Shown: positions 22,554 to 34,325 of the stretch, piece by piece | Numbering within the stretch: the stretch's first letter is position 1 | Layout of the letters: every line of letters starts with the position of its first letter | Source of the DNA: Aculops lycopersici | Lineage: Eukaryota > Arthropoda > Arachnida > Trombidiformes > Eriophyidae | Length of the DNA stretch: 64,000 nt | Direction of reading: 5' to 3' | Assembly (NCBI GenBank): GCA_015350385.1 | Contig: WNKI01000001.1 | Span: 1,915,870-1,979,869, forward strand | Position numbers and translations under genes: made by a program | Notes under the pieces: generated by a model | The model's input: only the letters and a program-made list of their open reading frames with translations | Told to the model about the DNA's origin: nothing | Databases searched by the model: none

Positions 22554-23767
22554 CTCTGTTGTTATTTTGTATAACTTTGTTTTGGTTGCTCAGTGGTCGA
22601 TTAATTCACCTCTTATAATAGTAATAATCTTATCTAATGCTTCTGCCTCTTGGCATTGAGGAAATCAGGTCGCGATTCTTGGTGCAAATTTGGAACTTGC
22701 AAGTTTCCTTTCCAACCACTGGTGTCATCTTCGAACTTCGCCAGCAATTGAGGGTGACATGATGCCAATTGATTGATCAATTGAATCCTCTTTGCTTTTG
22801 GAACTTTCTGCTAATTATAAAACTAGCCAACTATTGACAGCTATAGTATGTATACGAAACTGAGCTGAAATCGAGTTCTCAATCGCACCAATCGAGCGCA
22901 AGTTAGCGGTTTTATCTTTGATTTGATGAGAGAAAGTATTCACTAGTTGGCAAAAGTTTGTTGTGTGCGAGTGGCTCTATTCTTCTATGAATGTGATAAA
23001 ATATACAGTTACAATAGGTAAAGATTACAACTATTCAAGTGTATCAAATGAATCTATTCAATCTGTATTAGTATACGCTTTGCTACATGTATCTGCCAAC
23101 TAAGATGCGATATCTGTCATCACAAATCTATGGTCATGCCGCTGGCTGGTGCATTCGGCGAGTGTTGTTGTTATTTCTGCTGCCTCCGCGTCGCCCAGTG
23201 GTCGCCTTCGCTTTGAGTGGGGGCAAATAAAACAGGCCAAGATTTGCGTGCGCTCCCTCTGTCATCTCATGTCCAGTCATTCTGTGCAAAATGCAGAGGG
23301 ACTCTATGCACCGGAATAGGATTTTGTGTCTCGCCACTGGACTCCCCTTCTAGGATCTCGTTTTAGATGACAAAAGATTTTTTGAATTGTCATTTTTCTA
23401 AAGATGAACATTGTTCACGTCTCTTGTTTCCTGAATGCATTTGCAAGCCAAGGAAGCGCTAGGATCGTTGAAGGTTTTACTTGAAATTTCTACAAGTAAA
23501 CTGAGAAACCAGCGATGAGTCAAGAACAACGTTGAACTCTAGAGAACCTATCCAATAAAAACTAGCCAGAAAGTCATGGTAAGGTTACATTTTGAACAAA
23601 AATTTAGATTTTAGCATACTTTAGCGCTCTTTATTCTATTTGGCATCTGTGTTGATCTCTTAGAGTTACTGTGTAATTTGTTCTAGTCTCTTAATAACGA
23701 TTTATAGTATAACAATGTAGTTTTCGAATAACTTATGCCCGCCTCAGCCTCTAAACCAACAACCAAC
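22554..23767. other. Intergenic stretch
   Basis: About 1.2 kb between the SLC37 start and the stop of the next minus-strand gene. No coding or RNA feature recognised; presumably the SLC37 promoter and the neighbour's 3' untranslated region. Confidence 0.4.
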
Positions 23768-26217
23768 TCAACGTTCTGAGTCGGTGTTGGTGTTGCTTGT
23801 GGACTTTGCCAATTTGTTGCAAGCGAATCGGGCGCACTTGCCACTTTGGGTGTAGCCATAGAGCGAGGCGCTCTTGAGTCGAAGCTTGAATTGATTTGGA
23901 ATGTACGTGTTGATGAGGATGTGGCCGAGTAATCTATTTGAGAGTGCGACAGTTAGATGGGAGTTTGGTATGAGTGTATGAGCCTTCAATTTTTATCATC
24001 TTAGAAACTAAAGTAAATAATTATTGCAATACTCACATGGAGCTAACGGCGCGGTCCAGTTTGTTGGCCTTCTCAATATTCATGGGATCGCTAAACTCGC
24101 AGGAGAGTCGCTCTAGGCAGTGGTCGTTGTCATTGAGGAGTCCGTCGCAGGTAAGGTAGCTGTGTGTTTTGGTGTGGAGATTTGTTAGTAGATAGTGCTT
24201 TTGAAAGACCAGTTGATGATCAATGAGTTGGCTTAAGTTATGATGCTCACCTTGCCATTAGTTTGTCTCGATCGGAGTCGCTAAAGTGAACTCGCTTCAG
24301 GTACTCGTTCACCGTCTTTGAGTCGCTCCTATCTGGAAATCCCATAGGATACATGGGACCCGGAGGATTCTCGCTCACATGCGATCCCTGCTCTTGGCCT
24401 CCGTATGGGTCGTGGGGATGATTGCCATAAGGTTGCTGGCTTGGATGTCTGGACCCATACCCGGTACTACCCGACGTCGAGTAATAGTCATTTGGATTTG
24501 CGTGTCGATGATCGTGGTGCTCACTTCCCGACGAGTAGCGAGGAAACGGCGGATACTCACCGTGGGTCATGGACGGCGGCAGCGGCGGCGGCGGGTAACT
24601 TGGCGGCGGATAGTTGTGACCCGACGACGAGGGTGATGACGACGACGAGTTAGGCTGGCCGAAGGGCCGATTTGGTCGCGAGTAGGCAGTGTAATGGTCT
24701 TGGCCTCGAGGCGTTTCGGCGTAGTTGTTCATGGGATATATTCTCGGCTGATGGTAGTAGTGGTGGTGATGATCGTTCTCTGCGCCACCAACAGGTGGTG
24801 GTGGCGGCGGCGGCGGCGGATATCGAGCGCCTGGCTCGTAATCGCGACTACTGTAAGCCGGCTGATGTTGTTGGTGATAGTTACTTTGGGAATAGTTGCG
24901 CATGTCGGCATCGTAGCTGGACGCCGACCAGAGACGCGGATCCTTCCGGTTCGGGCCAGTGTAGTTGTAGTTATTTAGGTAACTCGGACCATATTGCTCG
25001 TTGTAGCCACCTGTGGATTGAGCCGACGCCAGTGGTTCCCTCCTGCCGCTTACATTTCCATTTCCACTCAGCTGACTCAACGAGGTAAAGTTTCCGTAGC
25101 TCAGGGGGGAGGCGTGACCATCGCGGTCACCCGAATGGCTGTGGCCGGGGAAGGTTGAGTTATTTGTTGTGTGATTTGATCGCCTCAACTCCACGTGGTT
25201 TTCGAATGACGCCCTTCCGATTCCAACCGGCGAAGTCTCGTTATCTTGATGCCTAACACCAAAAGAGCTGTAAGAATACGAGGACTTGTCTTCAGGGTAA
25301 CTGCTTGGCGTTGGATAGTCAACAATCGATGAAACATCAGCGCCACCACTCAACACCTGTTCCGGCAACTTGTTCCGCTGGTTGTGGATACTGACATTGC
25401 TGTCTGGATGATCCTGATTAAGTCTTTGCCTGTGATACTCGCCCAGCGAGTCATTTGTTCCATTGGGACTCTCGATGGACAGGGAAGGCGTTGGGGTGGT
25501 ACGATAGAAAGAGTTCCGCTCAGTTGCGGTTCCATATTCGTTCAAGTTCATGTTGTTATCATTTTGATAATTATTGCCGTTTTGGTAACTAGCTGGATCC
25601 CTGTGGACTTCCGGTTGGTCTTGCGAGGATCTTGAAACCTCGTTTCCATCTGTAGTTCTATGGTTCCTCAAGTTCGCATTTCCGCGATAGTTGGAATGAT
25701 ATTGTTGATCCCGGAAGTAGGTGACCTCGTCATCCATCTGATGGCGACTCGGAGTTGCTCCAGCGAATTTTCTCGACGATTTGCGCCTTGGACTCGACTT
25801 TTTTCTCGGCACCTCAAGTGTATCCTTCAATAGAAGGGAGCCAAAATTTGTCAAAGCCTTCTGAGTATCGTCGGTTAAAACTAGGTTGTCGCGAGACGAT
25901 GTTGGTCGCTCCTGTTCACTTCCGTTTGCGAATGGTCCAATCTTGGTTGCAGTAATCTCAATTGGCTGACTCGCAGCCATTGGAATGCGGCCGCGACCGG
26001 CGCCGAGATTAAATCGCTCAGCCGCTTCTTCGCATGGTGGTGGTCGTCTTGTCGGTCGACTTGTTGATTGGCTACGTCGATCCTTCAATTTTTTTAGTGC
26101 TCGCTCTAGCGTTCTCTCAATTTCGTCGTCTTCGTCATCTGATGCTTGTATTAGAAAAATTGCAATGGATATAATATGTAAAACCCCAATAATGTGATGA
26201 AATTTGGAGATATTCAT
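23768..26217 (-). CDS. Secreted low-complexity orphan with Cys-containing C-terminal domain, three exons
   Basis: Exons 26217-24251, 24159-24037 and 23933-23768; all donors and acceptors are canonical and phases 2 and 2 fit. The protein (~750 residues) starts with a signal peptide (HHIIGVLHIISIAIFLIQA) and an acidic then basic helix. A long Tyr/Ser/Pro/Asn/His-rich disordered region includes a poly-Pro run and PPPSYPPPPLPPS. The two small exons complete a compact domain with at least five cysteines: SYLTCDGLLNDNDHCLERLS, CEFSDPM, then LLGHILINTYIP and GKCARFACNKLAK. I do not know the family. The Cys pattern suggests an extracellular fold, and the linker resembles cuticle, silk or adhesive-type sequence. 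Confidence 0.82.
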
Positions 26218-27755
26218 CCTAAAAAATAATATTTATGTTTTTCTAAATGCTAATATGTCGTTTCGCGCTCATTTGGTATCAAGATGCCACAGTTGACTTT
26301 AGGCGCGCTTACTTTGAGGCGCGATATTCAAAATTTTTCTCAAAACTTGGATCGCCAATAAGGATATTCATGATCCTCAGGGCCTAGGCTACACGCTGAT
26401 ATGTCGCATGTACCTCTCCGAAAGTAACCACAGGTGGACTCTCCTTGTTAGCCTCCAAACCTTGCAGAGTCCAGACAGTTGAGCCTGACTTCATAACTCA
26501 AAAGCTCTACTTTAGATTTTAAACTCTGATTCTAAACTGAGTTGAAAGTGAGCAGCAATCTTGAGAGAATCCTTGAAGAGCCTGTCACGTTGACTCATTG
26601 ATTTCCAACAAGTAGGACACACGTAGGCTCAATTGTAAAGAGTCAATATGGACTACGACTAAAGATTGACTGCTAAAATTGGGGCAAAAGTGAGCACAAA
26701 AGATAGTCTATAAATGTTGAATTGATGGTCTTATTGTGCTCGTCTCGTCTCGTCTCTTCTCATTTCACCATAGGTTTTGAATTTGGAAACTCGGATTTGA
26801 ATGTCAAAGTCGTTGTAAGAGTAAAAAAGTATTATATTTGATTGTCCAAGTTTTATTTAGCTAGTTGATTTCGAATTCTGATTTTCATAAAAGAAACACT
26901 GCGCTGCCGGATCCTTGGATATCAACTACCCTCCTAGTTCCTCTCTTCCACTCACTTACTGAAGATTCAAACTGAAGACTAACCAACTCACAGGAAAGGG
27001 TCGGATCAAAAACCGATTCGAAGTTCACACTCTCGAACACAAAAGATAATTTGAACAATGTCGACACTTCCTCTTTTCCCGCTAGTTATCCGGTAAACTT
27101 GCCGAGATAATGATTCAACATAAGTTGACCACCAACAAACACAAGAAGTATCGAATCAGTAGGCCGCTGGTCACCATTACAACAACAACAACAACATCAA
27201 AGTGTCAAGTTTCCAGTGGCATGATACATGGGCTTCAAACGTAACTAAGATCACACGAAGAGACTACAACAAGACAACTTGTTGCTAGTCAATGTGGTGA
27301 CTAATGTAATTGCCACCTGCTCATTCTCAAGTCACAGGTGACATTGAACTCTTCATTCATCCGATCAATTGGTCACTTGAACTCGTCGTTGTGGTTGTTA
27401 TCAATGTAGTAAAGCTTTAAAAGACGTCACTTTGAGTTTAGTTCTTATTTGTAACTCACCCCCTTGTAAGCGCATTCTCACAGGTGGTCTCCTCCGAAAC
27501 CATTGCATCTTCAAAGTCCAAATTTCTCCTCTTATTCCAGTGTCACTGGCACTGCTACTATTGCCTTCGCTCGTCCGTCCATCTCAATCATGATGCCTTG
27601 CACATAAGTAACAAGTCGTGACTATCCGTTACCTGGACACGCCATCCGGACAATCGTTGCAAATCCACTGCCCTATTCCAAATAATAGTGTGCCTCTGTG
27701 GCGACCGCACACCCGAATCCTCGGGTGTTCTATGTTGCTGGCACGGGAACATTTG
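26218..27755. other. Intergenic stretch
   Basis: About 1.5 kb upstream of the secreted orphan and before the M28 remnant. No gene seen. Short CGTCT repeats occur near 26735-26755 and an ACA run near 27178-27195. Confidence 0.4.
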
Positions 27756-27759
27756 AGAA

Positions 27760-28120
27760 GGGATTCAAATCCAATCAGGCAAAATATCATCCGATTGATC
27801 CGATAAATTTGAGCTCAGATCAGGGTTGTTTTCGGCGTGTTGGATTGCAATTTGAGTCACCTTTGGAGGCTATGATCTTGTGTGATAGTGAAATTGAGCT
27901 TCTATCTAATGAAAATTGCTATCACAATTCATACTACCATTGGCGCCATTTTACCAGCGACGATTTGAGCTTTATGTAACGCTAATATGGTGCTCTAACA
28001 ATAACCATACTATACTCAAGTGATGGCCAGTGCCGAGAAGCCTAGGCAACAGTTGAATTTAATTATGAGTTATGAGGAGAGGGAGAAAGTAATAAATGAA
28101 TCTAGGTAAAGAGAGGGAAC
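27760..28120 (+). pseudogene. M28 peptidase remnant, copy A (C-terminal part only)
   Basis: Sequence corresponding to the last ~90 residues and 3' flank of the intact M28 gene at 57511-58707. The translated match runs from GFKSNQAKYHPIDP through SSDQGCF and SPLEAM to NCYHNSYYHWR and SDDLSFM, then hits a stop at about 27977; homology continues to the AATAAATGAATC motif at 28091. The N-terminal ~310 residues, including four of the five zinc ligands, are missing, so it cannot be active. It faces lipase A exactly as the intact M28 faces the lipase pseudogene at 58.9 kb. Confidence 0.85.
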
Positions 28121-28191
28121 CTTAGTTGATTCTTCAAAATAACAGGCTTGATCTTATGTCTGAACGTGAATTTGAGCTTGAAAGCTCAAAT

Positions 28192-29648
28192 CTAATCAGA
28201 ATTTTCATTCAAGATTTTGATAACGGGACGTGAGACCTGCTCGTCTACTTGAACAGCAGCCAACAAGTCCAAGTGGTTGTACTCTGGGATAACAATGTGC
28301 ACAGGTGGTTTTGGAGTGTGCACAAAAGTCTTGAGCTTCTCGACGGTGGTTGGGTCGGCCAAAGCATCGCTGGTTCCCGAGACGAGCACCCAATTTTGTA
28401 CATCTAGTTTATCAACAAGGTAACTAGGTAAGTGAGAGTCGCGATGTTCCCCTAGAGTCTTCGCTTTCTTTTTCAGGAAGATGAGGATCGAAGGTTCGGT
28501 TTGCCGACAGTACCGCTGCATACTCTTCTCTGAGATTGGCTTAAATACGTGAGTTAAGAGGTTTCTCTCCAAGAGTGTGAACTCATGGTTTGTACCATAT
28601 AGATCACACAGGTACATATCGACAGAGATGTACTTGCTATGCGGCCCCTCCTCTGCTTGGCTGATGATCGACTGGCGCCTTGACTCCTTTGGGAAGAAGC
28701 TTGGCTTGCGGTTATCAGTCGGACACAATTTTTGCTTGTAGAAGCGATCAATGAAGCTGAAGGCTTTTTCTGCAATGGCTGGTCCAACCTGGATGAAGTT
28801 TCTCACTTGGCGAGCTTGATCTGAATTCTCAGCAAGGAAAGCCATGAGAGTTGGAGTTGAGAGGGAGTAGGTGTAGATGTTAATCTCTTCTGAGCCAGTC
28901 AATTGTTTGACCTTGTTAATTTGACGCTCCAAGTCGAGGGAAATGGTCTTGTCGAGTCCGTATAGCCAGTACTTTTTAGACCTCGGTAAATCCTCCAACT
29001 CGATGCTCTCCAACGAGCTCAATGGCGAGTAGTCGCCCGAGTTGATCTTAGCCTTGACCTCTGGATCGGCGGTGTATCTCTTGTTCTCGGCGTTACTTCC
29101 ACGAGTTCCAAATAACCAAACATCGTGACCCTCGTTGGCCAGAGCAAAGGGAACCGATCTCTGTGAGCTGGTGGTCGTTTGACCCTCGGCACGTGGCCAT
29201 TGTTCTGGGTGATGCTGCTTGCTCGAGACAGCCACATAGGAGGCCATGTCAATATTGAATCCGTGGAAAAGTAAAATAGGTACCTTACGTAGCTGTTTAC
29301 GATCGGCAAGTGGGTTGATTAGGTGTACGATGTTGGTTATGTAACCATCATCGGCGGCCACATAGTGGTTCTCGTATTTGAAACCGGATCTCTCAATCAG
29401 CTCTTGCTGCAGTGGTTTCCATTGAAGTTGGAGATGTGGGAGTTCAGGTTAGAAGATGAATCTCGACAAGGCAGCCAAGTTGAGCAGTCATCTCAGTGGA
29501 TATTAACACTTACCGCTGTCATTCCGATGGCATCGTCGTTGCTTCTATCGTTGGCTTTAAATTCCTCATTGAATTTGGGTAGGTTCCCGCAACGAGCAAA
29601 CCCAAAGAGGCATAAGGCTAGCAAAGCGGAGATAGCTACCTTCATCAT
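28192..29648 (-). CDS. Secreted AB-hydrolase lipase (acid-lipase family), copy A
   Basis: Two exons, 29648-29514 and 29406-28192, joined in phase 0 across a 107-base intron. The product is about 449 residues with a signal peptide (VAISALLALCLFGFARC). It belongs to the lysosomal/gastric acid-lipase family: oxyanion motif LLFHGF, then FGTRGSN, and the triad in order: Ser ~226 in TYSLST, Asp ~396 in DALADPTT, His ~423 in YNHLDLL. The nucleophile elbow lacks both glycines of the usual GxSxG, as in its paralogue at 38985-40446. Expected role: hydrolysis of neutral lipids in gut, saliva or lysosome. It faces the M28 remnant. About 480 bases upstream are duplicated near the other lipase copies. Confidence 0.9.
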
Positions 29649-30150
29649 GTTAATTACACGTCCGTTGGTCTTTCTAAATTCCGGTTTTTCTTTCTATAGG
29701 TTCCTACTCTTAGATTACGATATTCAAATTTATCGTCTAGATGAGAGCGAAAGGTGTAATGGAGGGAGGTGAAAAATCCAAATATAGCTAAAGGACAAAG
29801 CAATTGGCAGACATAGCAACAGTGATGCAGGGAGAAGAATTTTAATTGACTCACTCAAAGATAGATATGACACCTACTAGAGGAATCATCACCGTCGTCA
29901 ACATAAAACAAGGGACTCTAGTGAGTCGTTGAGTTGGATAGATAGCGACGCGAATTCCTTAGGTAGTTGTCCCACAGCTATTGGCTTGCTTGGATGAATA
30001 GAAGAGAGTAGCTGATAGTAGCCAAAGCGCCCGTAATGATCCCCGTCTATTTTGGGCGACTGTCAAGACAGTAGACAGACTTTATGTCGAATGCTTCCTC
30101 TGCATACATATCGAACGCTTAAAATACTACAGATTTTAAGATGAGACAAA
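29649..30150. repeat. Duplicated lipase upstream flank, copy A
   Basis: About 500 bases that recur inverted at about 38330-38984 and in direct orientation at about 59440-59940. Shared landmarks are AAAGATAGATA, the AAGGGACTCTAGTGA stretch and GTAATGATCCCC. The three copies carry different indels. They mark the segmental duplication that produced the lipase/M28 module. Confidence 0.75.
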
Positions 30151-31099
30151 ACCACCAATACCAAATGTTGCAGCACTTTAGTCAAGACGTAATAAGATGT
30201 AGTAAAGACGGTATTATGTACCGTACGAATCTACATTTCTAAACGTCTTCCGGTTGACCATTGCGTCCGGTATGTGGATAGAGTTTCAAGTTTGACTCAT
30301 GCAATGTACACATAGCGACATAAGTTTCGGCTGTTCTATGTTACTGATAGAGGCAAGGGGGCGTGACTGAAATTTCGGCCGGAATTCTTGCTTTGGTTTG
30401 GTTGGTTTTGGCTGTGGCGATCGCCGTTGGTTTGACGACTGGTCCCAAAAATCGATTTGCACCTACCCTACGCGTAATCACCAACGTATACATGTTCGCA
30501 GATTAAAGTTCTACATTTTTTATCTCCTAGAAATCTCGACACGCCTCCTCAAAATCAGGTCCCGTAAGAATCCCCTGCCAATGATTTAGAAAGGCCGATT
30601 CCTCTCTGTTGCAGTGATACAGTTGTGTAATCTGCAGGATATCGCTGCTAGTCTGCTGACCAAACAAGGCGTGCTTATTTTCTTGTGCGAGAGAAAAATG
30701 ACACCAACTCTCGCACAACGCGCGCCATGAAAAATGTTAACAACAAAAACAACCATCCAAATTGAAAGCCTGTATCGGCATCCCATTTCTCGCTACTGTA
30801 CTCTATTATCCTCATATCGCCATAGATAACCATCAATCTATCTATCTAACTCATTGGAGCTCACCAACTGACTGGGACTAACTAATGTGTCTCCTCATTA
30901 GCAACAGCAGTAGTAGCATCAACGCATGCGATAAAATTCACTGTCAGGCCGGGGTGCAAAGAGGAGCTTGCCTGACTGCTATTTTATTATTATCATCATC
31001 ATCATCATCATCATCACGAGCACCACCGATAGTAGCACCAACAATTGGGAGAGCAACAACAACAACTAAGCACAAGCAGCAAACATATCACATATTTCC
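30151..31099. other. Intergenic stretch before the DEF8-like gene
   Basis: No gene seen. Contains an 11-bp hairpin (30683-30718) and short ATC repeats (about 30989-31015). Confidence 0.4.
30683..30718. repeat. Perfect 11-bp hairpin, 14-nt loop
   Basis: TTGTGCGAGAG ... CTCTCGCACAA, in noncoding sequence about 400 bases upstream of the DEF8-like gene. Confidence 0.75.
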
Positions 31100-32560
31100 A
31101 TGTCTTGTCCAGATATCATGTGCAACGGACATAGATTTGTCAAATCGACATTATTCCAGTCGCCAGGTTACCTGGCCGACTTGTCGCCCTACATAAGTGC
31201 AGTCATATCATCTAGGTTCTTAGCAACACCGATTCAACTTACCGCCTCTGCCATAAGGCCACTTAAACCACTGGCCCAGTCAATTTTACCCACAAGAGCC
31301 TCAAATTTCATCCTCAACGGAACGCTCACTTGCGAGTATTGTTTTCACCAAGTTAGCCAGGAGTCATTTGACGATGGCAGGATATGTCCAAGTCTTCTTC
31401 TCGAGCGTTTAGGCATCACCTCCGAGGAGGGCGAGTTTGTGTTGGCCGATCAATTGTTGGAGGCTCAAGATAGGCGACGTGTCAGGTGGGAGCAGGAGAG
31501 ATTAGAGGCAAGGTTGGCTCAGTCGAACTCGCAGCAAAATAACCCAAATGATTCAAATAGCTCGAATGAGTCTCACCACTCTAATGACATGCCGTCTACG
31601 AGTAATAGTAGTGGAAGTGGAGGTCAAATAAAACAACCACTTGGTGGTTCATTAAAGAGCAATAGCAACAACATCGACTACGAGAAACTGAGAGCCAAAC
31701 AAATGGACGAGGCCAAGAGGTACAAACAAGAGTTGCTTATAATGCAAATATGTCCGGAGAATGGATTACATGCACAAGGTTTTACCTGTCTTGATTGTGA
31801 TAAAGAGATAGATTTGTCGAGCTCGAGATTGTGTCATTATGATGGAAGATACTATTGCTTTAACTGTCACACTGGATCTGATTTAGCGCAAATACCCGCT
31901 CGAGTTCTAAGAAGTTGGGACTTTACCCTGAAGCCAGTGAGCAAGTTGTCGTTGCAAAAAATTTGCTACCTTAGAACAAAGCCAGTTTTATTTAATTTAT
32001 TTCAGATCAACTCAATGTTATATGGATTTATCGATAGACTTATTGAGATAAAACAAATTAGAGAGCGCATTCAATCGATGCTCAAATATTTGGAAGTTTG
32101 CGGTCAACCGGAGAAGCCCTGTCTAATAACGACACCCAAACACTTCCTCAATGGAGAACTGCAAAACTTTTTCACACTAAACGACCTCTTTGATATTGAT
32201 CAAGTTTACAATCAACTTACTCAATTGCAAGTCACTCTAGAGAGTCACATTGTTGGCAAATGCGAGTCGTGCCGGGGAAAGGGATTTTACTGCGAACTAT
32301 GCAAAGATCCGCGCGATGTCCTCTACCCGTTCTCCAAGAACGGAGCCACCTGTTCCAAATGTCACACTGTCTATCATAAGAACTGTTTCCACAGGAAGAA
32401 GAAGAATTGCCCTCGTTGCGTTCGATTGGGAGCGAAGCAAAAGTCATCCGCTTCGATTAGCGAAACTGAACAGGGAAGTTTGAGTCAAGATTCTTTGGGT
32501 TTCGGCGGTAACTCAGGTGAGCATTCGGGCTACGACTCGACTAGTGCAATCCAAGACTGA
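31100..32560 (+). CDS. DEF8: DEF8-like protein with Rubicon-homology zinc domain
   Basis: Member of the DEF8/PLEKHM/Rubicon group, whose C-terminal zinc domain binds Rab7 on late endosomes and lysosomes and affects organelle positioning. 486 residues, no intron. A first cysteine-rich segment (CPENGLHAQGFTCLDC ... CHYDGRYYCFNCH, ~218-258) is followed by IPARVLRSWDFTLKPVSKLS and a helical middle. The zinc cluster (~386-441) reads CESCRGKGFYCELC ... CSKCHTVYHKNCF ... CPRC. This order and spacing match DEF8 best. The N-terminal ~100 residues hold CEYC but no clear C1 domain, and a coiled, charged segment with a Ser/Asn-rich linker follows. An AATAAA lies at 32660. Confidence 0.85.
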   Translation: MSCPDIMCNGHRFVKSTLFQSPGYLADLSPYISAVISSRFLATPIQLTASAIRPLKPLAQSILPTRASNFILNGTLTCEYCFHQVSQESFDDGRICPSLLLERLGITSEEGEFVLADQLLEAQDRRRVRWEQERLEARLAQSNSQQNNPNDSNSSNESHHSNDMPSTSNSSGSGGQIKQPLGGSLKSNSNNIDYEKLRAKQMDEAKRYKQELLIMQICPENGLHAQGFTCLDCDKEIDLSSSRLCHYDGRYYCFNCHTGSDLAQIPARVLRSWDFTLKPVSKLSLQKICYLRTKPVLFNLFQINSMLYGFIDRLIEIKQIRERIQSMLKYLEVCGQPEKPCLITTPKHFLNGELQNFFTLNDLFDIDQVYNQLTQLQVTLESHIVGKCESCRGKGFYCELCKDPRDVLYPFSKNGATCSKCHTVYHKNCFHRKKKNCPRCVRLGAKQKSSASISETEQGSLSQDSLGFGGNSGEHSGYDSTSAIQD

Positions 32561-32659
32561 CTAAATAATAGTGAGCAAGCGGGATCTTCCAAGAGCCACA
32601 TAAATTAATCAATCAAATTTTTATAAGATCTCCACTGATGCAAGTGCAACAGTGACAAA

Positions 32660-32665
32660 AATAAA
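32660..32665 (+). terminator. Polyadenylation signal AATAAA of the DEF8-like gene
   Basis: Canonical hexamer about 100 bases after the stop codon. Confidence 0.5.
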
Positions 32666-32939
32666 TCTATAGCATCTCTACACTTTTATATCTCAACCCT
32701 TTCATCCATCATTGTCGCGATTCACGATCGTTAGATGATTGATTCAATCAAATTACAACGCCGGGAGCAAGTAATCTCAAACAACTCCCTTTATTGTGTC
32801 ATAAAGAATGATGAAAGAATATTGTGAATAATGATAATGCTAAATCGATAACTCAGTTTGATAAGACCGGCAGAAGGGTTTGGCTGAAATAATTTATTAG
32901 AATCTATTATACATAATCAAAAAATTAACTAATCTATCT

Positions 32940-34325
32940 TCAAACGGCTCCCAACGACTCGTACTCTTTAATCACTGCCCCAAGATGTTTCTTGAACTGC
33001 TTAACCTCACTAGTACTCAGATTTATCTCCCTAGCGAGGTCCTCAATTGATCTGAATTGGTCGATGTTTTCTGGATACTTATGTTTCAATTCTTTGGGTT
33101 TCTCACTAGCAGTTAGATCGTTAATCTTCATACTATTAGGTATCTGATCGGCGTCAATAAAATCCACAAGTTGTTCAGCGGTAATCAAATGGACCGAGTT
33201 TCGCGCCTCTTCAGGAAGCCAAGTTTGAACTAGCTTCCAAACTGATCTAAATAACCAGGGCAAGTCGACACAGAGAGCATAGCGGCAATAGGAGGGAAAA
33301 TATTGAACTAGAAGTTGGACTAAGTATCTCAAAAAGTCCATGTCCATGCAAGAGTAGCTTACGTGGAGGCAATCGAAACAGATGACAAAGGATCCATCCT
33401 TATCATTTTGATTGGCATCTACTGCCTTTGATGCCTGAGGGCCGGCGTAGGATTTCGTAAGCTGATTTACTTTGTAGGCAACGAAACGCTTGAACGCCTC
33501 GTCCATCTTTGTTGACCATTTCCGGTGGATTCTCGCTCTCAAGTACAAAACTGGAATCTGGTTTTTGTCTAAACCAAATTGAAAGATTCCAGATAGTTGA
33601 TAAAATTCTTTGATAAAACTATCATCTCGCAACGTGTTCAATTGATTCTGGTGCCTGAATTTGAGCAAATCCTTTAACTTTATAGCAGCCTCGCCGACTT
33701 CCTTCTCAATTGACTCCTGAGAAGATTGTTTCGCTGCTAAAGTGTGATAGTTTACATAGCGACTAATCAATCGAAAGACCAATTGTTGCTCATGGTTGTT
33801 CTGTTTAGTTAGTGGCTGTTGTATTTGTTCCAAATCTTGCGGATCGATTTCCTCACATTGATCCTCTTCATCTCCACCTTTTTCCTCTTGCAACAATGAC
33901 AACAGAGTAACTCTTACTCGTTCAATTATCTCGAGATACTCAAGAGTTTCAGGAGTCAAATTGCAATGGGGACTCAGTGTTTTTCTGGCATCCAAACTCT
34001 CATCTGTCCGATTGTCGGCCGACGATCTACCTGAAGAGGGGGACAAAGATGAGTCGTGCAAGTCGGAGTGCGAAGTCAGCGAGGAAGTGGAGGAGTCAAT
34101 GATTGAGTTTGAGGAGAAAGCGGACTCTTCACTTCCACCACTAACTCTGCCATCCTCTACAGGCGATGACGGGTAGCCATTTTCATAGTCCTCCTCGTTG
34201 TTATTAGATTTGATTTGTTGGCTCAAGTTCCGATTGCCTGATGACTTGGTTTTCTTGTTTATTTTTTCATTCTTACTGCCGCCTTTCAGCTGGCATCTCA
34301 TTAGATTCTCTGTGATTCGATCCAT
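32940..34325 (-). CDS. CRAL-TRIO (SEC14-type) lipid-binding protein
   Basis: 461 residues in one exon. The N-terminal 150 residues are charged, Ser-rich and probably disordered. A helical region follows, then the CRAL-TRIO core at about 300-395: FVICFDCLHVSYSCMDMDFL, LLVQYFPSYCRYALCVDLPW, VWKLVQTWLPEE, VHLITAEQLVDFIDADQIP. This order (tyrosine-bearing lid strand, YP..., LPW, W...L) is the SEC14/MOSPD2 lobe that carries a hydrophobic ligand between membranes. No MSP domain or membrane anchor is present, so if it derives from a MOSPD2-like gene those parts are gone. It is tail to tail with DEF8-like (about 380 bases between stops) and divergent to IRS. Confidence 0.8.
   Translation of the reverse strand: MDRITENLMRCQLKGGSKNEKINKKTKSSGNRNLSQQIKSNNNEEDYENGYPSSPVEDGRVSGGSEESAFSSNSIIDSSTSSLTSHSDLHDSSLSPSSGRSSADNRTDESLDARKTLSPHCNLTPETLEYLEIIERVRVTLLSLLQEEKGGDEEDQCEEIDPQDLEQIQQPLTKQNNHEQQLVFRLISRYVNYHTLAAKQSSQESIEKEVGEAAIKLKDLLKFRHQNQLNTLRDDSFIKEFYQLSGIFQFGLDKNQIPVLYLRARIHRKWSTKMDEAFKRFVAYKVNQLTKSYAGPQASKAVDANQNDKDGSFVICFDCLHVSYSCMDMDFLRYLVQLLVQYFPSYCRYALCVDLPWLFRSVWKLVQTWLPEEARNSVHLITAEQLVDFIDADQIPNSMKINDLTASEKPKELKHKYPENIDQFRSIEDLAREINLSTSEVKQFKKHLGAVIKEYESLGAV

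Noticed and set aside
23134..23337. Short minus-strand frame of 67 codons with Cys and Arg
   Set aside because: Short, no leader, no motif, not flanked by splice sites.
27618..27760. Possible start of M28 remnant A further upstream
   Set aside because: I could not align bases before about 27760 with the intact M28 gene in any frame.
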